Source: Deltaproteobacteria bacterium
GTDB taxonomy: Bacteria > Desulfobacterota_D > UBA1144 > Nemesobacterales > Nemesobacteraceae
DNA: 51,292 nucleotides
NCBI GenBank assembly: GCA_029262295.1
Contig: JAJCZR010000047.1
Span: 1 to 51,292, forward strand
Direction: 5' to 3'
Both the position numbers and the translations under genes were made by a program. Position 1 is the first letter of the stretch. Every line of letters begins with the position of its first letter. Positions 9,166-16,956 of this stretch are shown here, one piece after another. The notes beneath the pieces are model-generated. The model was not told the DNA's origin, made no database searches, and saw only the letters and a program-made list of their open reading frames with translations.

Positions 9166-9181
9166 TGCAAGCATGAGGCCA
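9166..9181 (-). promoter_or_regulatory. Candidate sigma-54 promoter for amt
   Basis: On the minus strand: TGGCCT-CATGC-TTGCA. This matches the -24/-12 consensus TGGCAC-N5-TTGCW except at AC, with correct spacing. It lies 40 nt before the amt ATG. Confidence 0.7.
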
Positions 9182-9423
9182 GAAAGTGGTTAGAGAACAA
9201 ACAGTAGGCTTAAGTTGTTGAAATGATTAAGAAAAGAACTCTAAATCAGGAATTAATCTTTTTTGAAAAATTTTTGCGTTAATTTTTGTTGCTTAAAAAG
9301 TGGGCAGCAAAAGAGTGCTCTTTAAGCAGAGGTTCCAATGAAATTAAAACTGAATTGATAGCAATAAAAACACTTTTGGCTATTATACTTATCTTAAATA
9401 AAACAGAATTATAGGAGTTATGT

Positions 9424-10728
9424 TTGAAAAAAGTGGCACTTGTAAGTCTTGGATGTTCAAAAAACCTGGTCGACAGTGAATTGATAACGGGTTCGCTTAT
9501 AAAGTCTGGGAATAAAATTGTTTCTGAAGAAGAGGCTGAAGTAATAATTGTAAACACCTGCGGGTTTATTGGTGATGCAAAAAAAGAATCTATTAATACG
9601 GCCCTGGAACTACTTGAGCATAAAAAAACCGGTAATTGCAAAAAATTCATTCTTACCGGATGTCTTGTAGAAAGATATAAAGATGAGTTAAAAAAATCCC
9701 TTCCCGAAGTGGATGATTTTTGGGGCACTGGCAACCTTTTTAAAATAAGTTCTCTTATAAATGACTCAGAAGAAAAATTATCTGAAAACTATAAACCCGG
9801 AACACTTTACGATCCTGATTCACCAAGAACCCTTCTCACAATGCCCCACACTTCCTATGTGAAAGTCTCGGAAGGCTGTTCAAGGAAATGCACATTTTGT
9901 ATAATCCCAAAAATGAGAGGATTAATGAAAAGCAGACCAATTGAGTCTATAAAAAAAGAAATTGAGAACCTGGGGGAAATGGGGGTTAAAGAAGTAAATC
10001 TTATCGCTCAAGACATGACAAGCTACGGTAGGGATATTGGAGCGAACCTTGAAAATCTTTTAATCGAAATAACAGAGGTAAAGAATATAGAATGGATCAG
10101 ACTGCATTACCTTTACCCTTGGGGAGTTACCGACAATCTTATTAACATTATTGAAAATGAAGAAAAGATTCTCCCTTACATTGATATGCCCCTTCAACAT
10201 ATAAACGATAGGATCCTAAAGCTAATGGATAGAAGGACTACTACAAAGAAAACAATTGAAATTATTGACAGGCTCCGCTCAGGTATTGCAGACCTTACTC
10301 TTAGAACAACTTTTATCGTTGGCTTTCCTGGAGAGACAGACAGCGAATACCTGGAGCTAGTTAACTTTATTGAAGACACAAAGTTTGATAGAGCGGGTGC
10401 ATTTAAATATTCATTTGAAGAAGGAACTAAAGCCGCCTTGCTTGACAATCAAATACCCGAAGAAATTAAGGATGAACGTTTTGAAAGACTTATGAATATT
10501 CAATCAGAGGTTTCTTTTCAAAACAACAAAGGGCTAATTAATAATACTTATAATGCTTTCATTGAAGGCACAGGGGATAATGTTCATGCAAGAATACCTG
10601 GCCAGGCACCAGAGATTGATGGTATAACTCACCTAAATAGCAATAATGACTATAAAATTGGCGATATGGTAAAAGTTAAAATAACAGATGCAGACATTTA
10701 TGACCTTCATGGAGAAATTATAAACTGA
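9424..10728 (+). CDS. rimO: Ribosomal protein uS12 methylthiotransferase RimO
   Basis: Radical-SAM enzyme that methylthiolates Asp in ribosomal protein S12. N-terminal MTTase domain with three cluster-ligand cysteines (SLGCSKNLVDSE, NTCGF, TGCLVERY), radical-SAM motif CSRKCTFCIIPKMRG (CxxxCxxC) near residue 150, and a C-terminal TRAM domain ending ADIYDLHGEIIN. The sequence after the first cysteine motif (SKNLVDSE) is typical of RimO, not MiaB. Start is TTG at 9424, GGAG ending 6 nt upstream. The ATG at 9420 is out of frame. fmt follows 10 bp downstream. Length (434 aa) is typical. Confidence 0.96.
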   Translation: MKKVALVSLGCSKNLVDSELITGSLIKSGNKIVSEEEAEVIIVNTCGFIGDAKKESINTALELLEHKKTGNCKKFILTGCLVERYKDELKKSLPEVDDFWGTGNLFKISSLINDSEEKLSENYKPGTLYDPDSPRTLLTMPHTSYVKVSEGCSRKCTFCIIPKMRGLMKSRPIESIKKEIENLGEMGVKEVNLIAQDMTSYGRDIGANLENLLIEITEVKNIEWIRLHYLYPWGVTDNLINIIENEEKILPYIDMPLQHINDRILKLMDRRTTTKKTIEIIDRLRSGIADLTLRTTFIVGFPGETDSEYLELVNFIEDTKFDRAGAFKYSFEEGTKAALLDNQIPEEIKDERFERLMNIQSEVSFQNNKGLINNTYNAFIEGTGDNVHARIPGQAPEIDGITHLNSNNDYKIGDMVKVKITDADIYDLHGEIIN

Positions 10729-10738
10729 GTTAATTGTT

Positions 10739-11665
10739 ATGAAGATAATGTTTATGGGAACCCCCGAGTTTGCAGTCCCTTCTCTTGAAAAACTTATTAA
10801 CTCTCGACACGAAGTCATTTCAGTTGTATGCCAACCTGACAAACCAAAGGGAAGAAGCAAAACTCCAATTGCTCCACCAACAAAAGTTGTTGCCGAAAAA
10901 TATTTAATACCTGTTTTGCAGCCGCAAAAAATAAAAACCGAAGAATTTCATGATGAGGTTAAATCAATTAAACCTGATCTTATAGCAGTTGTAGCTTATG
11001 GCAAAATACTTCCGAAAGACATACTTGAGTTTCCAAAATACAAGTGCATTAATGTTCATGCATCTATACTTCCAAAATACAGGGGCGCAGCCCCCATCAA
11101 CTGGTCAATAGTAAGAGGGGAAACTGAAACGGGAGTTACAACTATGCTCATGGACGAAGGCATGGACACTGGTGATATTCTTTTAATTGAAAAGGTTAAG
11201 ATCGCCGCTGATCAAAATTCAAATGAACTTGCAAACAAACTTTCAGAAGTTGGACCTGAACTACTTTTAAAAACAATTGATCTTGTTGAAAAAGATGAGA
11301 TTACACCAATCAAACAGAATGATGAAGAAGCAACATACGCTCCTTTAATGAGAAAAGAAGATGGCAAAATAGATTGGAATAAAAGTGCAGAGGAAATTAA
11401 TAATTTAATACGTGGGATGCAGCCCTGGCCAAATGCTTATACAACTTTGGATGGAAAAAACCTAAAGATATTTAAAGCTGAAATAAAAGAGGGGAATGGC
11501 AAACCGGGAGAAATAGCGCTTGCAGGGAAAGAGAGTTTAAAAGTTGCTACAGGCAAGAACCTACTTGAGATTAAGGAACTTCAGATTGAAGGTTCAAAAA
11601 GGATGAATATAGAAGATTTTCAAAGGGGAAGAAAGTTGGAAGAAGGTGCAGTTTTTGGCACATAA
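10739..11665 (+). CDS. fmt: Methionyl-tRNA formyltransferase
   Basis: Formylates initiator Met-tRNA using 10-formyl-THF. The N-terminal Rossmann-type formyltransferase domain starts MGTPEFAVPSLEKL. The catalytic segment is NVHASILPKYRGAAPINWSI, with the expected Asn/His, and TTMLMDEGMDTGDILL follows. The C-terminal tRNA-binding beta-barrel starts near GKIDWNKSAEEINNLIRGM. 308 aa, normal length. It is 10 bp downstream of rimO and probably in the same operon. The converging PIN remnant begins only 3 bp past its stop. Confidence 0.97.
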   Translation: MKIMFMGTPEFAVPSLEKLINSRHEVISVVCQPDKPKGRSKTPIAPPTKVVAEKYLIPVLQPQKIKTEEFHDEVKSIKPDLIAVVAYGKILPKDILEFPKYKCINVHASILPKYRGAAPINWSIVRGETETGVTTMLMDEGMDTGDILLIEKVKIAADQNSNELANKLSEVGPELLLKTIDLVEKDEITPIKQNDEEATYAPLMRKEDGKIDWNKSAEEINNLIRGMQPWPNAYTTLDGKNLKIFKAEIKEGNGKPGEIALAGKESLKVATGKNLLEIKELQIEGSKRMNIEDFQRGRKLEEGAVFGT

Positions 11666-11667
11666 CC

Positions 11668-12090
11668 TCAAGGAACATTTCTAAATTCCATACCGACCTG
11701 AATAAAATGCTCATCATTAGTGAGAATTTCATTAATATCAAGTTCTTCCATAACAACCATTGTGGTAAGATCGGTAAAAGAGATTTTTGGTTTATCCTGA
11801 AATTTTAAACGAAAATCAATTGCCTTTTCAAAACGTTCGGATGAGATTGTTTCAAGATTGAGATAGCCTGTGCTAATAGCATCCTGAATATATTCGATAG
11901 ATTCTTTTGCTTTTGAGAAATAAAGGCGTCTGAAAAGAAGGGTTATTGTTTAATCGAGTATGTAGTCGGTTGTAAAGACTAAACCATTTTCGGATATAAA
12001 TTCATTATAGAAACTTTTTACAGCTAAATGCTTTTCTTCTCTTTTGTTTGAATAAGAAACCCATCCCCAGGTGTCGATAAAAAGCTTCAC
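11668..12090 (-). pseudogene. PIN-domain toxin, interrupted by one in-frame stop
   Basis: A 140-codon reading frame (GTG 12090) looks like a whole VapC-type PIN-domain RNase except for a single TAA at codon 47 (11950-11952). Acidic catalytic positions remain: Asp6 (LFIDTWGW), Asp107 (ISFTDLTT) and Asp126 (LTNDEHF). The stop replaces the residue expected to be the second catalytic acid: the sequence reads YILD-stop-TITLL where the family has LDETLTLL, so GAA to TAA is the simplest change. The rest is intact, with no frameshift. It lies 3 nt after an equally broken antitoxin-like gene. A sequencing error is possible. Confidence 0.8.
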
Positions 12091-12093
12091 CCA

Positions 12094-12333
12094 CTACTCA
12101 CCATAGATTTCTTTATCAATATCATTGGCAAAAGGTTCAACATCTGCTATCCCACACATTTTAAGTATAGGATTTTTTTTAGGGTCAAGATTTTTTTGCA
12201 ATGCTTTTTTGTTTGAAGCTTGTCCGTTGCTGGAAACATTCTCAAGGAAATCGAGCACTCACCGAAGCTTACCATCTGGTAGCCTTTCTATTTTTTTTAT
12301 AATCTTTTCTTTTAAAGCACTCCGTGTCTTCAT
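12094..12333 (-). pseudogene. Antitoxin-like gene, interrupted by one in-frame stop
   Basis: An 80-codon frame from ATG 12333 to TAG 12094-12096. The N-terminus resembles small antitoxins of the DUF2281 type (LKEKIIKKIERLPDGKLR, then VLDFLEN; family pattern is 'kLpeekl.EvldFleF'). One TGA at codon 25 (12259-12261) breaks the frame exactly between KLR and VLDFLEN. The C-terminal tail (ADVEPFANDIDKEIYGE) is a plausible toxin-binding arm. The frame remains open upstream to 12432 without a clear ribosome-binding site. It is immediately upstream of the PIN remnant, the usual antitoxin-toxin order. Confidence 0.65.
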
Positions 12334-12433
12334 CTTTTTTTCTCTATTTAAAAGAATATTTCGTTTTTCAAGACAACTCAAGAAATAAGTATCTTTTCTA
12401 AGAAACAGTTTTATCAAAGTAGACATCTTCATT

Positions 12434-12514
12434 TGTCATTTCCGAAATCTTTTGTCGGAAATCCAAAATACTTACAAAGAACTGGATTCCGTCTTTAAAC
12501 ATGACGGAATGACA
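12434..12514. repeat. TGTCAT-family interspersed repeat, short copy
   Basis: Begins TGTCATTTCCG with a hairpin ending CGGAAATCCA, and ends CTGGATTCCGTC...GACGGAATGACA, a second hairpin. The two ends are inverted repeats of each other. The rest of 12340-12640 holds no gene that I can see. Confidence 0.7.
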
Positions 12515-12648
12515 GGAGGGATGAGATTCTTCGTCATTTCATTTTCAGAATGACCAAAAATCTTCACTATTGGAACAAAGTTGTTGTAACTTCAATTTAA
12601 ATATAAATTTAAACTAACTATGAGATAGTTCTTTATGTCCTATCGTAG

Positions 12649-13017
12649 TTATATCTTAATATCCACATCGAAAGAACCTATATTAACTTTTGAAGCAAGG
12701 CCATTTTTAAAGCACATATCCCTTAGCTTCTTTTGCAGTTCTTTCGGAACAAGTATTATCAGTTTAGCCCCAAGCCCCGAAACACTTTTCCAATATTCCA
12801 CTCTATCTTCGTTAATTGTGGATTTAGTTTCAACTTCAACAATCTGCACTACTTGTCCGTAACTTCCAAGAAGTATATCTGGATAAAAACCTTCAAACTC
12901 AGAGTTTTGTTCTTCACCGGGATTAATATTTATTTCGTTATAAAGTTTTGAAAATTTTTCTTTAGCCTGCCTTATCACCCAGTCGTGAAGAAACTGCTCA
13001 TCAGCTGATACTCCCAT
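12649..13017 (-). CDS. PD-(D/E)XK nuclease-fold-like protein, function unknown
   Basis: 122 aa with the layout of a small restriction-endonuclease-like fold: N-terminal helix (EQFLHDWVIRQAKEKFSKLY), then strand-Asp-strand (YPDILLGSYGQVVQIVEVET, with Asp and the E-x-E-x-K-type signature EVETK), then helix-strand (KLIILVPKELQKKLRDMC). A nuclease or nuclease-derived role is inferred from this motif alone. Its start overlaps the end of nadK by 17 nt in the same direction, so it is probably the last gene of the prfB-nadK operon. Similar genes may be conserved in that position; I cannot test this here. Confidence 0.6.
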   Translation of the reverse strand: MGVSADEQFLHDWVIRQAKEKFSKLYNEININPGEEQNSEFEGFYPDILLGSYGQVVQIVEVETKSTINEDRVEYWKSVSGLGAKLIILVPKELQKKLRDMCFKNGLASKVNIGSFDVDIKI

Positions 13018-13876
13018 ATCTTTCCCCCCACATAAGCTTTGTTTTAAGAATACTAAAATAATCCCTGAAAGGAGATTTAATAATGTTTATATGAGAATCA
13101 GAGTTTTTGAGATATATCTCATCACCTTTTTCAAGAGGAAAACCTATTTGCCCATCAAGGGTAACGTATGTGTTATGGGCATCCTGAAGAATTTCAACTT
13201 TAATTTCAGTGTCGCTCGAAACAACTAAAGGCCTGTTTGTAAGAACATGAGGGCATATTGGGGTCATAATGATAACAGGCAAGGTGGGATAGACTATCGG
13301 GCCACCTGCTGAAAGAGAATAAGCAGTTGAACCTGTTGGTGTTGAAAAAATGATTCCATCTGCCTTCGGAGTAGTTATATGTTCGCCGTTAATATAAATT
13401 GCAAGATCAACCACTCTTGAAACAGGTCCGTTATTAATAACAAGATCATTTAGTGCTGAATATGTTCCAACAACTTCATTATTTCTAACAAGTTTTGATC
13501 TTAAAAGTTCACGCTTCTCAGTCTCGTACTTTCCTTCTAGAATTTTTTCAAGAATCAAATAAAGCTCATCCTCAGTAAACTCAGTAAGGAATCCAAGGCC
13601 ACCAAGATTTACTCCAAGAATTTCAACATCATTTCCATCCACAAGCCTTGAAGCTCCAAGAAAAGTGCCATCTCCACCCAAAACAATAAGAATATCAATC
13701 TTGGAAACTAAATCATTTTCGTCAGCCAAATTACTTATATTTATTGGCTCACCTAGCTCCCTTTCAACAAGAAAATCAACTTTTTTTTGCTGGAGCCACT
13801 GGCAAAGCTCTTTTGTAATTTTAAAAACTTCTTTGTTTTCTTTTTTTCCAACTATCCCAAACTTCAATTTTTTCAC
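13001..13876 (-). CDS. nadK: NAD kinase
   Basis: ATP (or polyphosphate)-dependent kinase making NADP+ from NAD+. Signatures: GGDGTFLGASR (the GGDG motif), NVNLGGLGFLTEF-type segment (VNLGGLGFLTEFTEDEL), ALNDLVINNGP (NE/ND motif), and DGIIFSTPTGSTAYSLSAGG, all in order. 291 aa, normal. It starts 12 nt after the prfB stop. Its 3' end overlaps the next gene by 17 nt. Confidence 0.97.
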   Translation of the reverse strand: MKKLKFGIVGKKENKEVFKITKELCQWLQQKKVDFLVERELGEPINISNLADENDLVSKIDILIVLGGDGTFLGASRLVDGNDVEILGVNLGGLGFLTEFTEDELYLILEKILEGKYETEKRELLRSKLVRNNEVVGTYSALNDLVINNGPVSRVVDLAIYINGEHITTPKADGIIFSTPTGSTAYSLSAGGPIVYPTLPVIIMTPICPHVLTNRPLVVSSDTEIKVEILQDAHNTYVTLDGQIGFPLEKGDEIYLKNSDSHINIIKSPFRDYFSILKTKLMWGERYGSIS

Positions 13877-13888
13877 CCGGCCTTTAAA

Positions 13889-14999
13889 TTAAATGCTTTG
13901 CTCCAAAGAATTATATGAGAGATAACTCTTAATAAACTCATCAAGCTCTCCATCTAGTATTGCATCTACATTACTTGATTCAAAATCTGTCCTGTGATCT
14001 TTAACCATCTGATAAGGATGCATTATATATGATCTTATCTGGCTACCCCAGGCTATATCCATTTTGTTTGAATTTACTTCATCCACTACTTGCTGCTTTT
14101 TTGCTTTTTCAAGCTCATAAAGCCTACCCCTTAATATCTTCATGGCACTTTCTTTATTTTGCCTTTGTGATCTCTCATTTTGGCAGCTAACAACAGTGCC
14201 AGTTGGGATATGGGTTATTCTTACAGCAGAATCAGTTTTGTTAACATGCTGCCCACCTTTCCCGCTTGCACGGTAAGTATCTATCCTTAGATCTTTTTCA
14301 TCAATATTAACTTCTATTGAATCGTCTATCTCAGGAGAAACAAAGATTGAGGCAAATGAAGTATGTCTTCTTTTATTTGAATCAAATGGTGAGATCCTTA
14401 CCAACCTGTGCACGCCATTCTCTGCCTTTAAATAACCAAATGGGAACTCTCCATTAATCATGATGGTAGCACTTTTAATCCCAGCTTCATCCCCATCCTG
14501 TATATCAAGTGTTTTAGTTTCAAATCCACATCTCTCAGCATATCTCAAATACATTCTAAGAAGCATTTCTGCCCAGTCCTGGGCCTCTGTGCCACCTGCT
14601 CCTGCATTAATAGAAAGAATGGCATTATTAGGATCATCAGGTTCGCCAAGCATTCTTAAGAATTCAAAATTTTCTACTTTTTTTAGAATTTTTAATAGTT
14701 CTGCCCTTGCTTCATTTGCAGACTCCTCATCTTCTTCCTCCTCTGCTAAATTAAGCAAGACTGTTGCATCTTCAAATTTTGAATTAAGATCTTCAAAATC
14801 TTCAATAGAGTTTTTGACTTGTGCTTGTTCCTTTAGAAGCTCTTGGGCATTATCAGCATCATCCCAGAAATCAGGTTGTCCTACAATATGATTAAGTTCT
14901 TTTAATCTTTCTTTTTTTGTGCCCGGGTCAAAGATAGTCTCTTATCTTTATCACTCTTTCCCTAAGGTTTTCAAGGTCAACTCTTTGTTCATCACTCAT
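13889..14999 (-). CDS. prfB: Peptide chain release factor 2, programmed +1 frameshift
   Basis: Recognises UGA and UAA stop codons. Codons 1-23 (ATG 14999, MSDEQRVDLENLRERV...RDYL) end at an in-frame TGA. The +1 shift at CTT-TGA-C continues as DPGTKKERLKEL in the long frame to 13889, for ~369 aa total, the normal size. Domain II carries the UGA-reading SPF motif (RISPFDSNKRRHTSF), and domain III has GGQ (ASGKGGQHVNKTDSAVRI). The upstream Shine-Dalgarno-like element of the frameshift site is weak (AAGAGACTAT before CTTTGA). nadK follows in operon. A TTG-start reading from 14758 would miss the N-terminal ~80 residues. Confidence 0.96.
14928..14933 (-). promoter_or_regulatory. prfB programmed frameshift slip site CTT TGA
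   Basis: Minus strand CTTTGAC. The UGA stop of the short frame lies at 14928-14930. This is the classic autoregulatory site: low RF2 leads to frameshifting and more RF2. SD-like element upstream is only AAGAGA, weaker than the usual AGGGGG. Confidence 0.9.
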
Positions 15000-15129
15000 G
15001 GCAATTTGCCCTCCAAAACCAATAATATAAAGCCACAAAAACTAAATTCAAGAAAGATTGAAATCTCTTTAGTGTAAGGTAGATTAACGCCTTTAGTTCA
15101 AAGATTATTGAAAAAAGGAGAAATTAAAA

Positions 15130-16263
15130 GTGAAAAAATATGTATTTACACCAGGCCCTGTACCAGTTCCAAATGAAGTATTGGTGGAAATGGCAAAGCC
15201 AATTATCCATCATAGAACTGCAGAATTTGAAGATATTGTAAAAAAAGTAAGAGATGGACTAAAGTATATATTTCAGACAGAACAAGAAGTATTTATCCTT
15301 GCATCTTCAGGCACAGGAGCCATGGAAGGCGCAGTAGCTAATACCCTTTGCAGAGGAGATAAAGTATTAGTCGTAAATGGTGGTAAGTTTGGCGAGAGAT
15401 GGGGAAAGATTGCAAGGGCTTATGGATTGAAGGTCGAGGAAATAATGGTTGAATGGGGAAGGGCAGTAGATCCCAAGATTATTGAAACTAAACTTAATGA
15501 TGATCCTTCTATAAAAGCTGTACTTCTTCAAGCAAGTGAAACATCCACAGGTGTAATGCATCCAACCGATAAAGTTGCTGAGATCACAAATAAAAGAGAC
15601 GATGTAATACTTATAGTAGACGGAATAACCGGAGTGGGGGTTTTTCCATTACCTTTTGATAAACTAGGAATAGATGTATTGGTTGGAGGCTCACAAAAAG
15701 CCTTTATGCTTCCTCCGGGACTTGCTTTTGCATCAATGAGCGAAAAAGCCTGGAAGTTTAATGAAACATCTGATCTTCCAAAGTTTTATTTTAACTTTAA
15801 AGACTATCTCAAAAGTGCGGAGAAAAATACCACACCATGGACTCCGGCTGTTACATTAACAATTGGTCTTGCTGAGGTACTTAGAAACTTTAGGGAAGAA
15901 GGCCTTGAAAATCTACATAAACGGCATCAAAACTTATCTCATGCAACCCGTGAGGCATTTAAAGCAATCGGGCTTGAAATATATACAAAAGATCAGCACA
16001 GCACTGCTCTCACTGCTGCAATTGCACCTCCTGAAATTGGTGCGGCAAATGTAATAAAAGGATTAAAAGAAAATTTTGGGATGACTGTTGCTGGCGGACA
16101 GGATGAAGCAAAAGGCAAAATATTCAGGGTTTCTCATATTGGATACATAGACAAATCAGATACTGTGGCAATTATAGCTGCTGTGGAATCCACACTAAAA
16201 AAACTTGGACATAAATTTGAGCTTGGGGCAGGAGTGGCAAAAGCTATTGAAATTCTAGACTAG
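15130..16263 (+). CDS. Class V aminotransferase, serine-pyruvate/alanine-glyoxylate type
   Basis: PLP enzyme, 377 aa, beginning KYVFTPGPVPVPNEVLVEMA, the typical N-terminus (TPGP) of the alanine-glyoxylate/serine-glyoxylate/phosphoserine-related family. Active-site region: DGITGVGVFPLPFD then GGSQKAFMLPPGLAFASMS, where Lys in SQKAFM is the PLP lysine. Start is GTG at 15130 with AAAGGAG 9 nt upstream. In several bacteria this family member sits beside serA and acts in serine synthesis; no serA is in view here, so the exact amino donor is undecided. It is divergent from prfB across 130 bp. Confidence 0.88.
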   Translation: MKKYVFTPGPVPVPNEVLVEMAKPIIHHRTAEFEDIVKKVRDGLKYIFQTEQEVFILASSGTGAMEGAVANTLCRGDKVLVVNGGKFGERWGKIARAYGLKVEEIMVEWGRAVDPKIIETKLNDDPSIKAVLLQASETSTGVMHPTDKVAEITNKRDDVILIVDGITGVGVFPLPFDKLGIDVLVGGSQKAFMLPPGLAFASMSEKAWKFNETSDLPKFYFNFKDYLKSAEKNTTPWTPAVTLTIGLAEVLRNFREEGLENLHKRHQNLSHATREAFKAIGLEIYTKDQHSTALTAAIAPPEIGAANVIKGLKENFGMTVAGGQDEAKGKIFRVSHIGYIDKSDTVAIIAAVESTLKKLGHKFELGAGVAKAIEILD

Positions 16264-16302
16264 TAATTTAGTTACCAACCACTAACTACAAACCACTAGA
16301 AA

Positions 16303-16587
16303 CTAACTACTAAAGTGCTTTGAAACTTTAGGATCATTATCAATTTCGGAAATTAAATATCCAATTTGATATTGGTCTCCTGTATTATAATAAAGCTTTA
16401 CTCCCTGCGGGGTGGTAAGATAGTTTCCAGACTGTTTTGTGCTGTCTGGAAGAGTTACCTCATAAACAGAATAGCCTTGAGTACCGGCACCAAGATTAAT
16501 ATTTTTCCTTTCATCCCTTAGCTTTTTTACACTGTCGGCAAGTTGCCATACTTTTGGATAAATTTGCCCTTTTACTAAAATCTTCAT
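16303..16587 (-). CDS. Hypothetical protein
   Basis: 94 aa, unrecognised. Small, soluble, beta-rich: begins MKILVKGQIYPKVWQLADSV and ends EIDNDPKVSKHFSS. No signal peptide or metal ligands seen. It overlaps the upstream zinc-ribbon gene by 4 nt (ATGA), so the two are translationally coupled and share a promoter with the kinases further upstream. Confidence 0.55.
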   Translation of the reverse strand: MKILVKGQIYPKVWQLADSVKKLRDERKNINLGAGTQGYSVYEVTLPDSTKQSGNYLTTPQGVKLYYNTGDQYQIGYLISEIDNDPKVSKHFSS

Positions 16588-16937
16588 ATATTTTCCTCAT
16601 CTGATATCTCAACTCTGTTTATCATGCCAATGCAATCTAATATTCTATCTATTTTCGGGTCTCTTTCATGAACAAATTTAAACTCAAGGTTGGAATTACA
16701 GTTTTCACATACACCTTCTTCCTCAAAAGTTAAAGCACATTTATCACAATAAAAATCTTTTTCATTATACCAATGCAGTGATGAATAAACCAGTTCATTT
16801 AAACCACCTTTGCTTAAAAGTTCTCCCCAATCATTTATAGCTTCAATAAAATTATTTCTAAGATATTGAGGCATTTTCAAAAGAGGCCCTTTATATATTT
16901 CTTTATTATCTGCAAATATAGTAAAGAGTTTTGACAT
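16584..16937 (-). CDS. Hypothetical protein with C4 zinc ribbon
   Basis: About 117 aa from the ATG at 16937 (MSKLFTIFADNKE); an earlier in-frame start at 16991 would overlap the kinase by 35 nt and is less likely. It carries a four-cysteine zinc ribbon near residues 70-95 (FYCDKCALTFEEEGVCENCN), then an acidic C-terminus. Function unknown. It follows the hybrid kinase by 19 nt and overlaps the next small gene by 4 nt; the small pair may work with the kinases, though there is no direct evidence of this. Confidence 0.6.
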   Translation of the reverse strand: MSKLFTIFADNKEIYKGPLLKMPQYLRNNFIEAINDWGELLSKGGLNELVYSSLHWYNEKDFYCDKCALTFEEEGVCENCNSNLEFKFVHERDPKIDRILDCIGMINRVEISDEENI

Positions 16938-16956
16938 AGATTTGAATACAGAAGTA

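Noticed and set aside
9291-9327. Imperfect hairpin upstream of rimO (GCTTAAAAAG/CTCTTTAAGC), considered as riboswitch, 6S RNA or attenuator
   Set aside because: One mismatch, no U-tract on either strand and no conserved RNA motif; not enough to call.
9420-9422. ATG just before rimO
   Set aside because: Out of frame with the conserved RimO sequence; the TTG at 9424 is in frame.
11571-11756. Minus-strand frame over the end of fmt
   Set aside because: Out of frame with the PIN remnant and overlaps fmt; no recognisable sequence.
12125-12388. Open frame on the plus strand opposite the antitoxin remnant
   Set aside because: Composition and low-complexity sequence fit a shadow; the minus strand holds the recognisable antitoxin-like frame.
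16264-16302. Short direct repeats such as ACTAACTAC after the aminotransferase gene
   Set aside because: Low complexity and too short to support a defined element.
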